Assembly (NCBI GenBank): GCA_036844705.1
Contig: DAIUFH010000012.1
Span: 1 to 41,665, forward strand
DNA length: 41,665 bases
Direction: 5' to 3'
From: DAIUFH01 sp036844705
Lineage (GTDB): Bacteria > Bacillota > Clostridia > Tissierellales > Tissierellaceae
The notes under the pieces are model-generated. The model saw only the letters and a list, made by a program, of their open reading frames with translations, searched no databases and had not been told where the DNA came from. The position numbers and the translations under genes are program-made. Of this stretch, positions 1 through 7,022 are shown one piece after another. Positions within the stretch are counted from its first letter, which is position 1; each line of letters opens with the position of its first letter.

Positions 1-467
1 GGTTCACCTTTCATAATCTTCCATGCCCTATAAACTTGCTCCAATAATATCATTCGCATAAACTGATGAGGAAAAGTCATTTTGGAGAAAGATAATTTAA
101 AATTACTCCTTTCAATGACTTCATTGGAAAGTCCAAGTGAGCCACCGATAATAAAGCAGATATCACCTGTACCATCTATCATAAGTTTTTGTAGCTTTTC
201 TGCCAATTCTTCTGAAGCTAGCTGCTTGCCCTCTATGGTAAGTGCTATAACATAAAAATTCTGAGGAATTTTAGATAATATCTTATCCCCTTCTTTTTGT
301 TTAACAATTTTCATTTCTTTCTCAGATAAATTTTCAGGAGCCTTTTCATCATCTATTTCAACAATATCTAGTGTACAGTATCTGGATAATCTTTTAGAAT
401 ATTCTTTGATACCATCCTGTATGTATTTCTCCTTTATTTTTCCTACTGCAATTATTTTAATATTCAT
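1..467 (-). CDS. rlmH: 23S rRNA pseudouridine-1915 N3-methyltransferase RlmH (3' end cut by window edge)
   Basis: RlmH is a small SPOUT methyltransferase that methylates pseudouridine 1915 in helix 69 of 23S rRNA on assembled 70S ribosomes, using S-adenosylmethionine. Translating the minus strand from the ATG at 467 gives about 155 uninterrupted residues beginning MNIKIIAVGKIKEKY. The SAM-binding loop FIIGGSLGLS and the C-terminal stretch FPHQFMRMILLEQVYRAWKIMKGE are both visible. The family normally ends a few residues later (EPYHK-like), so only the last four or so residues lie outside the window. It is the last visible gene of the wal-side cluster, as in Bacillus, where rlmH lies near walRK. 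A terminator-like hairpin separates it from tpx upstream, so it probably has its own promoter. Confidence 0.95.
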   Translation of the reverse strand, partial: MNIKIIAVGKIKEKYIQDGIKEYSKRLSRYCTLDIVEIDDEKAPENLSEKEMKIVKQKEGDKILSKIPQNFYVIALTIEGKQLASEELAEKLQKLMIDGTGDICFIIGGSLGLSNEVIERSNFKLSFSKMTFPHQFMRMILLEQVYRAWKIMKGE

Positions 468-520
468 TATGTACCTACCTTAAATTTAATTATATATTTT
501 ATTATAGCATGATATCAATT

Positions 521-550
521 TGCAATTCATAGTTCACATTTCACAATTGC
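521..550. repeat. Decayed copy of a short intergenic repeat (AATTCA-nn-TTCACA type)
   Basis: The stretch contains AATTCATAGTTCACATTTCA followed by CAATTGC. Related runs of AATTCA/TTCACA words occur at 27029-27062 and at 33987-34010, always between genes. The family is not identified. The similarity is seen by eye only. Confidence 0.5.
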
Positions 551-590
551 AAAAATAAAAAAGGAGATACTTTGACTAAACTCAGAATAA

Positions 591-653
591 TACAAAACAA
601 AAGCCCGAGATCCTTCACTGGCGTTCAGGATGACCAGCAGAAATCACGGGCTT
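591..653 (-). terminator. Rho-independent terminator downstream of tpx, with a repeat in its loop
   Basis: On the minus strand AAGCCCG-T-GAT (643-653) pairs with ATC-T-CGGGCTT (601-611), with one internal mismatch, and is followed by TTGTTTTGT. The unusually long loop holds a second small stem (CTGG/CCAG) and a 27-bp repeat-like sequence. It lies between tpx and rlmH, so it most likely ends the tpx transcript. Confidence 0.75.
608..634. repeat. Dispersed repeat of the AGATCCTTC...AGGATGAC type
   Basis: The segment starts AGATCCTTCACTGG and ends CAGGATGAC. A related sequence (GGAGATCCCTAGACTACG, then CTCGGAATGAC) occurs at 27146-27174, and a weaker one (GGAGATACTTTGACT, then CTCAGAATAA) at 563-590. 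Repeats of this general form are familiar between genes in many low-GC Firmicutes; the assignment here rests on visual similarity only. Confidence 0.5.
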
Positions 654-744
654 AAATTATTCATTATTAAATATTCACTGCATTTCCAATTTTTTCCAAA
701 TAAATCTCCTATTCAATACCACCATACTTCTTTCATCATTGCTA

Positions 745-1257
745 TTATATTAGCTTTTTAACTTCCTCAAGAACCCTATCATAATCAGGATGTGTGCCGA
801 TTTCTTTTACATATTCAACATACCTTACTACATTGTCTCTATCAAGCACTACAACTCCTCTTGCCAAGAGTCTTAATTCCTCCATTACAAAGCCATAATT
901 CAATCCAAATGATAAATCTCTATGATCTGATAATGTGATTACTTTATCTATACCATGTGCTCCACAGAATCTTTTTTGAGCAAAAGGTAAATCTACAGAA
1001 ATAGTTAATATGACTACATCTCCTAATTCTGAAGCAGCCTCATTGAAATTAATTGTCTGAAGTTCACATACTCCTGTATCCAAGGATGGAACTACACTTA
1101 TGATTTTTATCTTATCTCCAGCATCTTTTAATGTATATTCACTTTGATCATTTCTTAAAACTGTAAATTCAGGAGCCTTGTCTCCGATCTTTATTTCTCT
1201 GCCAAGTAAAGTAACTGGATTACCTTTCATAGTTACAAGATTTTTTCTTCTATCCAT
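745..1257 (-). CDS. tpx: Thiol peroxidase (Tpx-type atypical 2-Cys peroxiredoxin)
   Basis: Tpx reduces hydrogen peroxide and organic hydroperoxides with electrons from thioredoxin, in the cytoplasm. The 170-residue protein has the family's N-terminal GNPVTL segment and a thioredoxin fold. The peroxidatic cysteine is Cys64 in LDTGVCELQT, and the resolving cysteine is Cys98 in KRFCGAHG. The peroxidatic motif reads TGVC where many homologues read TPVC. The ATG at 1257 follows AAAGGAG at a suitable distance; a second ATG at codon 10 has no comparable ribosome site. It lies 24 bases after surE and ends about 90 bases before a terminator, so it is probably the last gene of the walJ-htrA-surE-tpx unit. 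Confidence 0.93.
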   Translation of the reverse strand: MDRRKNLVTMKGNPVTLLGREIKIGDKAPEFTVLRNDQSEYTLKDAGDKIKIISVVPSLDTGVCELQTINFNEAASELGDVVILTISVDLPFAQKRFCGAHGIDKVITLSDHRDLSFGLNYGFVMEELRLLARGVVVLDRDNVVRYVEYVKEIGTHPDYDRVLEEVKKLI

Positions 1258-1281
1258 TTCTATTCTCCTTTATTTTATAAT

Positions 1282-2049
1282 TTACTCATTTTTACCCATA
1301 ACAAACCATTCCTTAACAGAATCTAATAGATCAAAATTTGTTAAATCGTATCTAAGAGGAGTAATAGTTGCAAAGCCTCTTGAAAGATAAAACCTATCTG
1401 TCCCTTCTTCCAGCTTAGTCTCCTTTCTACCCTTCAAGGTTAATGTACGTTCACCGTTTCCTTTGTCCTCCATGAAATAATAATCTAAAATTGCTCCACC
1501 AATTGTACATACCTTTAATTCTTTATCTATATCACTTAATTCAAAAGGAACATTTAGATTCAACACCATATTAGAATCCAACACTCTTTTTTCAACATAC
1601 TTAAGAACTTTTCTAGTAAGCTTAGCTGCTATATCATAGTTAGCGGTCCCATTTACCCATTCCGCAGAGACAGCTAATGAAGGTATATTATATATACTGG
1701 CCTCTACCGCAGCTGATACGGTACCTGAATAAATTATATCCATTCCTGAATTATACCCTAAGTTTATACCGGAAACTACCATGTCAACTTTATTTTCAAT
1801 AATTGCTTCCATACCTGCTCTGACACAATCTGCAGGAGTACCTGAGATGCTATAGGCTCTAGAGTTTATTCCCTCAAGCTTTATCTCCTTGATTATTAAT
1901 GGTTTATGAAGTGTAATGGCATGACTTTGAGCACTTTTCTGGGTTTCTGGAGCTATTATGATAACCTCATAGTATTTTTCTAATTCTCTTGCTAATGCAT
2001 AAATCCCATCAGCTAATATTCCGTCGTCATTAGTTATTAATATTCTCAT
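1282..2049 (-). CDS. surE: 5'/3'-nucleotidase SurE
   Basis: SurE is a metal-dependent nucleoside monophosphate phosphatase that also acts on short polyphosphates and is linked to survival in stationary phase. The 255 residues match the family's usual length. The N-terminal MRILITNDDG supplies the metal-binding Asp8 and Asp9. Ser39 lies in QKSAQSHAIT, and the SGINLGYNSG motif (about 93-102) supplies the remaining metal-ligand Asn. AGGAGGG lies 3 bases before the ATG. The gene starts 8 bases after the htrA stop, so the two are almost certainly co-transcribed. SurE is not a regular member of wal operons in bacilli; its place here is probably lineage-specific. Confidence 0.95.
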   Translation of the reverse strand: MRILITNDDGILADGIYALARELEKYYEVIIIAPETQKSAQSHAITLHKPLIIKEIKLEGINSRAYSISGTPADCVRAGMEAIIENKVDMVVSGINLGYNSGMDIIYSGTVSAAVEASIYNIPSLAVSAEWVNGTANYDIAAKLTRKVLKYVEKRVLDSNMVLNLNVPFELSDIDKELKVCTIGGAILDYYFMEDKGNGERTLTLKGRKETKLEEGTDRFYLSRGFATITPLRYDLTNFDLLDSVKEWFVMGKNE

Positions 2050-2057
2050 AGTCCCTC

Positions 2058-3212
2058 CTATTTAAATTCAAAAAACTTAATTGTCACATTTGAGGTCTTT
2101 CCATTTCTTTGAATAGTTAATGTAGCACTATCTCCAATTCTATATTTATATAATATCTTTCTTAAGCTGGTCATGCTTTCAATTGGTTCATTATCTATTT
2201 TAGAAATAACATCCTGAGGCTTTAATCCGGCTTGTGAAGCAGGTGAATCCGGTATGACCTCTACTATTACTACACCATTTGTTGCACCAAGATCTACCCC
2301 AAATTGTCTCTCATAGACTTCTACTTCACTTCCAGTAAATCCAATATATACGTTACTGAATTTACCCTTTTCAATGACCTCTTCTACTATAGGTCTTACT
2401 ATATTTATTGGAATTGCAAAGCCCAGACCTTCACCTGTCTGTATCTTTGCAGTATTTATACCGATGACTTCTCCCACGGCATTTAACAAAGGCCCTCCAC
2501 TATTGCCAGGGTTAATGGAGGCATCTGTTTGGATTAAATCCTCTATAACATTGTATTGATCCACCTTTATAGATCTATGAAGTCCAGAAATTACACCAGA
2601 TGTTACAGATCTTTGAAAATCCAGACCTAATGGATTTCCTATTGCAACAGCCAATTCTCCAACCTCAAGCAAATCCGAATTCCCCAAATCTGCGGTATTC
2701 AAATTGCTGGCATTAACCTTTATTATAGCCAAATCTATGGCTGGATCAAACCATAGTATACTTCCTTCCATTTCATTTCCATTTTCAAATAGAACTGTAA
2801 TGCTTTTTGCCTCTCCATCTCCAATTACATGTGAATTAGTCAATATGTAACCATTTGGATTTACTATTACCCCTGAACCCACACCTTCAACAGGTCTTGT
2901 CCAGAAAAACTCTCGCTGCATTTGAATAGCTGTAATTCCTACAACAGAGCTTACTGCCTTCTTAGCCACAGCAGCGGTGGCAGTTACCTCATCTACAGGA
3001 TTTATTGTTATTTCATTTATTTCATATGGACTATCATTACCTTTATAAATATCAGGTAAAGGTATCAGCTTACCATATAAATATGTAGGTGCAATATATA
3101 CTGAAACTACACCTCCAATTATGCCCGCTATCAAAGCAACTATTACATATGAAAGTAAGCTCTTTCTTTTCTTAGGTGGCCTGTTATAGTTGTGAAATTG
3201 ATAATTATCCAT
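2058..3212 (-). CDS. htrA: HtrA/DegP-family membrane-anchored serine protease with PDZ domain
   Basis: This is a quality-control protease acting on the outer face of the cytoplasmic membrane against misfolded exported proteins. The 384 residues show a basic cytoplasmic N-terminus (RPPKKRK), one membrane segment at about 20-43, a trypsin-like domain at about 80-270 and one PDZ domain at about 280-380. The catalytic triad is complete: His128 (TNSHVIG), Asp160 (PAIDLAI) and Ser238 (NPGNSGGPL). AGGAGGG precedes the ATG. It follows walJ by 20 bases, as HtrC/YycK follows walJ in Bacillus, so it is part of the conserved wal neighbourhood. Which Bacillus paralogue it matches (HtrA, HtrB or HtrC) cannot be decided; position favours HtrC. 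Confidence 0.93.
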   Translation of the reverse strand: MDNYQFHNYNRPPKKRKSLLSYVIVALIAGIIGGVVSVYIAPTYLYGKLIPLPDIYKGNDSPYEINEITINPVDEVTATAAVAKKAVSSVVGITAIQMQREFFWTRPVEGVGSGVIVNPNGYILTNSHVIGDGEAKSITVLFENGNEMEGSILWFDPAIDLAIIKVNASNLNTADLGNSDLLEVGELAVAIGNPLGLDFQRSVTSGVISGLHRSIKVDQYNVIEDLIQTDASINPGNSGGPLLNAVGEVIGINTAKIQTGEGLGFAIPINIVRPIVEEVIEKGKFSNVYIGFTGSEVEVYERQFGVDLGATNGVVIVEVIPDSPASQAGLKPQDVISKIDNEPIESMTSLRKILYKYRIGDSATLTIQRNGKTSNVTIKFFEFK

Positions 3213-3232
3213 TCTATTCCCTCCTGCTTAAA

Positions 3233-4027
3233 TTATAGCGAATATATGCATGTTGCCCTATCTCTATAGGACAATCCAAGTCGTATATCATTATCTACAT
3301 CTATACCCTGACTTATTATACCTAACCTTACAGTATTGTAGGCAAGCTCTGGTAAGTTATTGTCCTGACTTAAATGCGCCAATATAACTATTTCATTGTT
3401 TCCCGAAAGAATTTCCCCTAATACCATTCCAGCATCACTATTAGAAAGATGCCCATGTGTACTCATTATTCTCTTTTTTAATTCCCATGGATAGCTTCCC
3501 TCACGAAGCATTTGTAAATCATGATTTGACTCTAAAAAATATAAACTAGAATTTTTTATCTCATCTTTTATATTATCATTTACCCAACCGGTATCTGTTA
3601 TTATACTTATCTTAGTGTTTTTATAGTATAAAATATACCCAACAGGTTCAAGCGCATCATGAAATATATTAATTGGCCGAACCCCTATATCCTTAATATT
3701 GAAATCTTCATTGGTTTTAAATACTTTGCTGTTTTCCTCTTTGACTTTCTTTATAATAGGGTCCATACCTATCCAAGTACTTGCATTTGCATATATAGGT
3801 ATATCATATCTTCTTGAAAGTATGCCTACAGCCGATGAATGATCTATATGCTCATGAGTTACCAATATGGCATCTAGATCATTAGGTACCACATCTACTG
3901 ATTTAAGCAACACCTCTATTCTTTTGCCGCTAAAACCTGCATCTATTAAAATTTTTGTATTTTCCGTTTCTATATACTGACAATTTCCGCTGCTGCCACT
4001 AGAAAGAGAGCAAAACTTAAACGTCAT
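3233..4027 (-). CDS. walJ: WalJ/YycJ metallo-beta-lactamase-fold hydrolase
   Basis: WalJ (YycJ, VicX) is a cytoplasmic metallo-beta-lactamase-fold protein conserved next to walRK. It has been linked to cell-division and DNA-replication coordination, but its substrate is not firmly known. The 264-residue protein begins with the typical CSLSSGSSGNC and has the metal-binding motif THEHIDH (about 57-63). Further His/Asp ligands are visible in SIITDTGW and STHGHLSNSD. GGGGGAAG lies before the ATG. It is cut off from walI by a strong terminator-like hairpin at 4090-4138, so walJ-htrA-surE-tpx may be transcribed from a separate promoter in the 60-base gap or by read-through. Confidence 0.92.
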   Translation of the reverse strand: MTFKFCSLSSGSSGNCQYIETENTKILIDAGFSGKRIEVLLKSVDVVPNDLDAILVTHEHIDHSSAVGILSRRYDIPIYANASTWIGMDPIIKKVKEENSKVFKTNEDFNIKDIGVRPINIFHDALEPVGYILYYKNTKISIITDTGWVNDNIKDEIKNSSLYFLESNHDLQMLREGSYPWELKKRIMSTHGHLSNSDAGMVLGEILSGNNEIVILAHLSQDNNLPELAYNTVRLGIISQGIDVDNDIRLGLSYRDRATCIYSL

Positions 4028-4089
4028 TTAACTTCCCCCATTTTAATCTTATATTAATATAATACTACATTTTCCGTAGTTGCACTATC

Positions 4090-4138
4090 AAAATAAAACT
4101 GACCTACCTGCAACTAACTTTCGTTGTTGGGTAGGTCA
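4090..4138 (-). terminator. Rho-independent terminator after walI
   Basis: On the minus strand TGACCTACC (4130-4138) pairs with GGTAGGTCA (4100-4108), with an inner CAAC/GTTG stem, followed by GTTTTATTTT. It lies 6 bases after the walI stop and probably ends or attenuates the walR-to-walI transcript. Confidence 0.88.
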
Positions 4139-4144
4139 TAAACT

Positions 4145-4990
4145 CTAATAATTATCTATAAATACCTTATATCCATCTTCAAATTGGATTCGCCAAGCCG
4201 GTATAGTTCTACCTCGCTGTGCCTCATTCGGGTCTTCTAAATATTCATGTTTTTCTGGATTAAAATAATAGCATAATGAAATATCCTTTATGGTTTTTCC
4301 ACGCACCTCTTCCATACTAAGCAATGCTAATAAAGATTTTGGAGCAGAGCTTACCTCAATAATTTTTTCCCCAGTATCAATAACATCCAACCAAGTTCTT
4401 TCCAGCTTTATTACTCCTTTATTATCTAGCTTAATATTTGTAAATGTGGATTCTAAATAGTGCTCTTCATGTATTTTTGTAAATTCCAAATTATAAACAC
4501 CCTTTACCTTTTTTAAAAATATAAGATTCATATCTGATAAAGGTATTCCCTTTTCTTTTAAAAAGCTAGTTGCTATTTCTATAGCCTGCTCATCTGTTTG
4601 TATATTGTAAAACTCATCTTTAGATTTTGATTCATAAATTATCAATTTATCATTTACAAGAGTAACTATCTCATCACCGTATTCTATATCCTGTAAACCT
4701 TCGCTCTTTAAATTTATGGAGCCTTTACCATTAAAAAAATTATCATTTAAGGTTTGGCTCTCATATGTTTCATATTCCACTGTTAAGCCATAAAGATTTT
4801 CATTTGTTATTGGTATATCTGTTGATAGCTTAATATCTCTTTCATTAAGTAATCTTGTAGTTTCTTTAATAAAGTTTTTATCCAATGTTGCATCAACTCT
4901 ACTTGAATCAACAAATAACACATATCCTAAAAGGACATTTGTTACAATTAAAGCAACTATTAATATTGTTTTTGCCTTAGACCAATCCAT
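4145..4990 (-). CDS. walI: WalI/YycI, regulator of the WalK histidine kinase
   Basis: WalI is a membrane-anchored extracytoplasmic protein. In Bacillus subtilis it forms a complex with WalH and WalK and dampens kinase activity. The 281-residue protein begins MDWSKAKTILIVALIVTNVL, a typical start with a single membrane segment at about 7-27, followed by an extracellular domain. Its length is close to the 280 residues of the Bacillus protein. The C-terminal end (PAWRIQFEDGYKVFIDNY) resembles the YycI fold repeat also found in WalH. It lies 13 bases after walH and is followed by a terminator, so it is the last gene of the wal regulator transcript. Confidence 0.85.
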   Translation of the reverse strand: MDWSKAKTILIVALIVTNVLLGYVLFVDSSRVDATLDKNFIKETTRLLNERDIKLSTDIPITNENLYGLTVEYETYESQTLNDNFFNGKGSINLKSEGLQDIEYGDEIVTLVNDKLIIYESKSKDEFYNIQTDEQAIEIATSFLKEKGIPLSDMNLIFLKKVKGVYNLEFTKIHEEHYLESTFTNIKLDNKGVIKLERTWLDVIDTGEKIIEVSSAPKSLLALLSMEEVRGKTIKDISLCYYFNPEKHEYLEDPNEAQRGRTIPAWRIQFEDGYKVFIDNY

Positions 4991-5003
4991 ATATAATCAC
5001 CAG

Positions 5004-6419
5004 TTATTTCTCAAATACTAGATTACCTGTATATGCATTAAACGCATATGTTTTGCCATTTAGTTTTATTGCCCAAACTCCAATTAATTTTTCGCTTTTA
5101 TCCTTAAGATTTGGATCATAATATGATAAAGTAATATCTTCTATTGCTCCAAGCACTTCATTTCTTATATTCTCCTCATTGACTTCATCACTATTATTGT
5201 ATATAAGATATTCCTTAACAAGGAATTCATAATTTTTATCTAGAACATCAAAGGATAATAATGGTCTGTGCTCAAAAGAAGTATTTATTCCTTGGTTCAT
5301 CTCTCTTCTTGTAAGCTGCTTATAGCTCCTTATATGATTGTTGAATACCTCTATTTCTATATAGTCGTCTACATCTCTATTTCCTAATAGTACAGGTATT
5401 CCACTTATTCTATATTTAAATGTTAGTCTATAACCTTCATTTGAATCAGATTCAATTTCATCTATACTTTCTAAATACATACCTTCAATGGTTGATTCTT
5501 TCTTTGTAATAAATTCAGCTACAGTGGATAAGCTTGTATATAGATTTCGTTCAGTAACTTTTTCTTCCAGTGGTTGAAAATATTCTAACGTTCCATTTGC
5601 ATTAAGCTTTAAAGATTTATCATTGAGTACATAAAAAGTAGATCCATTGCCCTCTACAATTTCTCTTATATAATCAATGCTCTTATCCAGAAATCTCTCA
5701 GCTATCCTATCTTTAGCATCTTCATCTAAGCTACCTAATACATTACTAACATAAACCTCAGGCATTGTAGTTTTCATTTCAGATGGAATATAAATATCAC
5801 TTTCTATTCCATAGCCTTCTCTCATCGAATAATAAATATTATAATTTCCAGATTCTTTAATATGAGTTAAATCATTTTTTAATAATGTATTATTAATTGA
5901 ACTATTTTGTACCAATATAAAATTTGTATTATCACTAAATACAAAAAAAGGATCCTTGCTACCCAGATAAATATAGATTTCATTTATATTAGGTATAGTA
6001 TCCGCAATATCATTAGGAGTCTTAACATTCCACATTTTAGCTAATATATATGTGTTCATCTGTTCTGGTAAATATAAAACTAAGGATCTTTCCTCCTGAA
6101 ATTTAAGATATTGATCTTTTGTAATCTCATCAATGGTTATATCTTCTGAACCAAGTATACTAGCTACAATTGCCCGCGAGTTTTCCCATATACTATTCTG
6201 TGATTCATAGTAAAGAATAGTATGAAATGTATTACCGAAGTTTAACAAATATTTATTTGGGGTTATCATATCTGATAACACATAGGACTTCGAAAAAGCC
6301 TCATTTGTTGATAAATCTTCTAAAAATTGATTTGGTAATTGCATCCATAGCTTTTGTGTCATATATATACTAGAAAACACAAGTAGAAATAGGAGAATTG
6401 TCTTTACTCTCTCTCTCAT
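5004..6419 (-). CDS. walH: WalH/YycH, extracytoplasmic regulator of WalRK
   Basis: WalH is anchored by one N-terminal helix and works with WalI to control WalK in the membrane. The 471 residues have a basic start (MRERVK), a membrane segment at about 7-25 (ILLFLLVFSSIYMTQKLW) and a long extracellular part. The typical early motif LSDMITPNKYLLNFG is present, and the C-terminus (LIGVWAIKLNGKTYAFNAYTGNLVFEK) has the shared YycH/YycI fold. AGGAGATGATATT precedes the ATG. Sequence conservation in this family is low, so the call rests on motifs, topology and position between walK and walI. Confidence 0.85.
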   Translation of the reverse strand: MRERVKTILLFLLVFSSIYMTQKLWMQLPNQFLEDLSTNEAFSKSYVLSDMITPNKYLLNFGNTFHTILYYESQNSIWENSRAIVASILGSEDITIDEITKDQYLKFQEERSLVLYLPEQMNTYILAKMWNVKTPNDIADTIPNINEIYIYLGSKDPFFVFSDNTNFILVQNSSINNTLLKNDLTHIKESGNYNIYYSMREGYGIESDIYIPSEMKTTMPEVYVSNVLGSLDEDAKDRIAERFLDKSIDYIREIVEGNGSTFYVLNDKSLKLNANGTLEYFQPLEEKVTERNLYTSLSTVAEFITKKESTIEGMYLESIDEIESDSNEGYRLTFKYRISGIPVLLGNRDVDDYIEIEVFNNHIRSYKQLTRREMNQGINTSFEHRPLLSFDVLDKNYEFLVKEYLIYNNSDEVNEENIRNEVLGAIEDITLSYYDPNLKDKSEKLIGVWAIKLNGKTYAFNAYTGNLVFEK

Positions 6420-6441
6420 AATATCATCTCCTAATTTCTAC

Positions 6442-6933
6442 TTATTTTAAAAGTGGCAATATGGTAGTCTTTATAGCATCTCTTGTGACAATTCCGCTTC
6501 TATCATATACATAGACTATAATCTCTACTTTATCAATTCCTTCAACACCAAAATTAATAACTATCTTATTTATTCCTTTAACTAAATCCATTTGCTTCTG
6601 AAATAATCCCATATTTCCTGAACTTACTTTTTCGGTTGACATCAATATATAATCATCTTCGGTAGGTAGTTTATCTAAATTAAAATTTTTGTCTTTACCA
6701 TTCTTTGTATTTTTAATACTAATATCTGTAGTACCATATACATTTATGGTGACTTCAGTGCCAGATGGAGCTTTTCCATTAATAAGAACTACCTTTTCTT
6801 CAGTTGAATATGACGACTTTTCGGGGTTAATAATTTCATATTTAGATGCATCAACGACAGTAGCATAAGACAATGTACTAAAGCTCATTAAACTTAGCAT
6901 TATCATTATACATGTTATGATTCTTTTCCACAT
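6442..6933 (-). CDS. Unrecognised small secreted protein inserted in the wal operon
   Basis: I do not recognise this 163-residue protein. It has a clear Sec signal peptide: MWKR, a hydrophobic core at about 5-20, and a likely cleavage after SYA at residue 24. The mature part is about 139 residues, rich in Val/Ile/Thr/Lys. It contains EEKVVLINGKAPSGTEVTIN and KVEIIVYVYDRSG, which alternate like the strands of an Ig-like or other beta-sandwich domain, as in bacterial cell-surface modules. It has no cysteine in the mature part and no lipobox. AAGGAGGGTG precedes the ATG. It sits between walK and walH, where Bacillus has no gene. A 90-base gap upstream holds a WalR-box match and a -10 element. 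A role in sensing or restraining WalK, or in wall binding, is only inference. Confidence 0.8.
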   Translation of the reverse strand: MWKRIITCIMIMLSLMSFSTLSYATVVDASKYEIINPEKSSYSTEEKVVLINGKAPSGTEVTINVYGTTDISIKNTKNGKDKNFNLDKLPTEDDYILMSTEKVSSGNMGLFQKQMDLVKGINKIVINFGVEGIDKVEIIVYVYDRSGIVTRDAIKTTILPLLK

Positions 6934-6972
6934 AATTTCACCCTCCTTTTCACCATAATTTAATGCAATTTT

Positions 6973-7005
6973 ATTATATAATATTATTGTTACAAAATCA
7001 TTACA
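6973..7005 (-). promoter_or_regulatory. Candidate WalR-activated promoter: WalR box plus -10
   Basis: On the minus strand TGTAAT-GATTT-TGTAAC (6989-7005) matches the published WalR consensus TGT(A/T)A(A/T/C)-N5-TGT(A/T)A(A/T/C) at every position. A TATAAT -10 lies at 6973-6978. The hexamer 17 bases upstream of it (6996-7001, ATGATT) is a poor -35 and falls inside the WalR box, a layout expected of an activator-dependent promoter. It would drive the small secreted protein, walH and walI separately from walRK. Confidence 0.6.
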
Positions 7006-7022
7006 GAGTAGTTAAAATTAAA

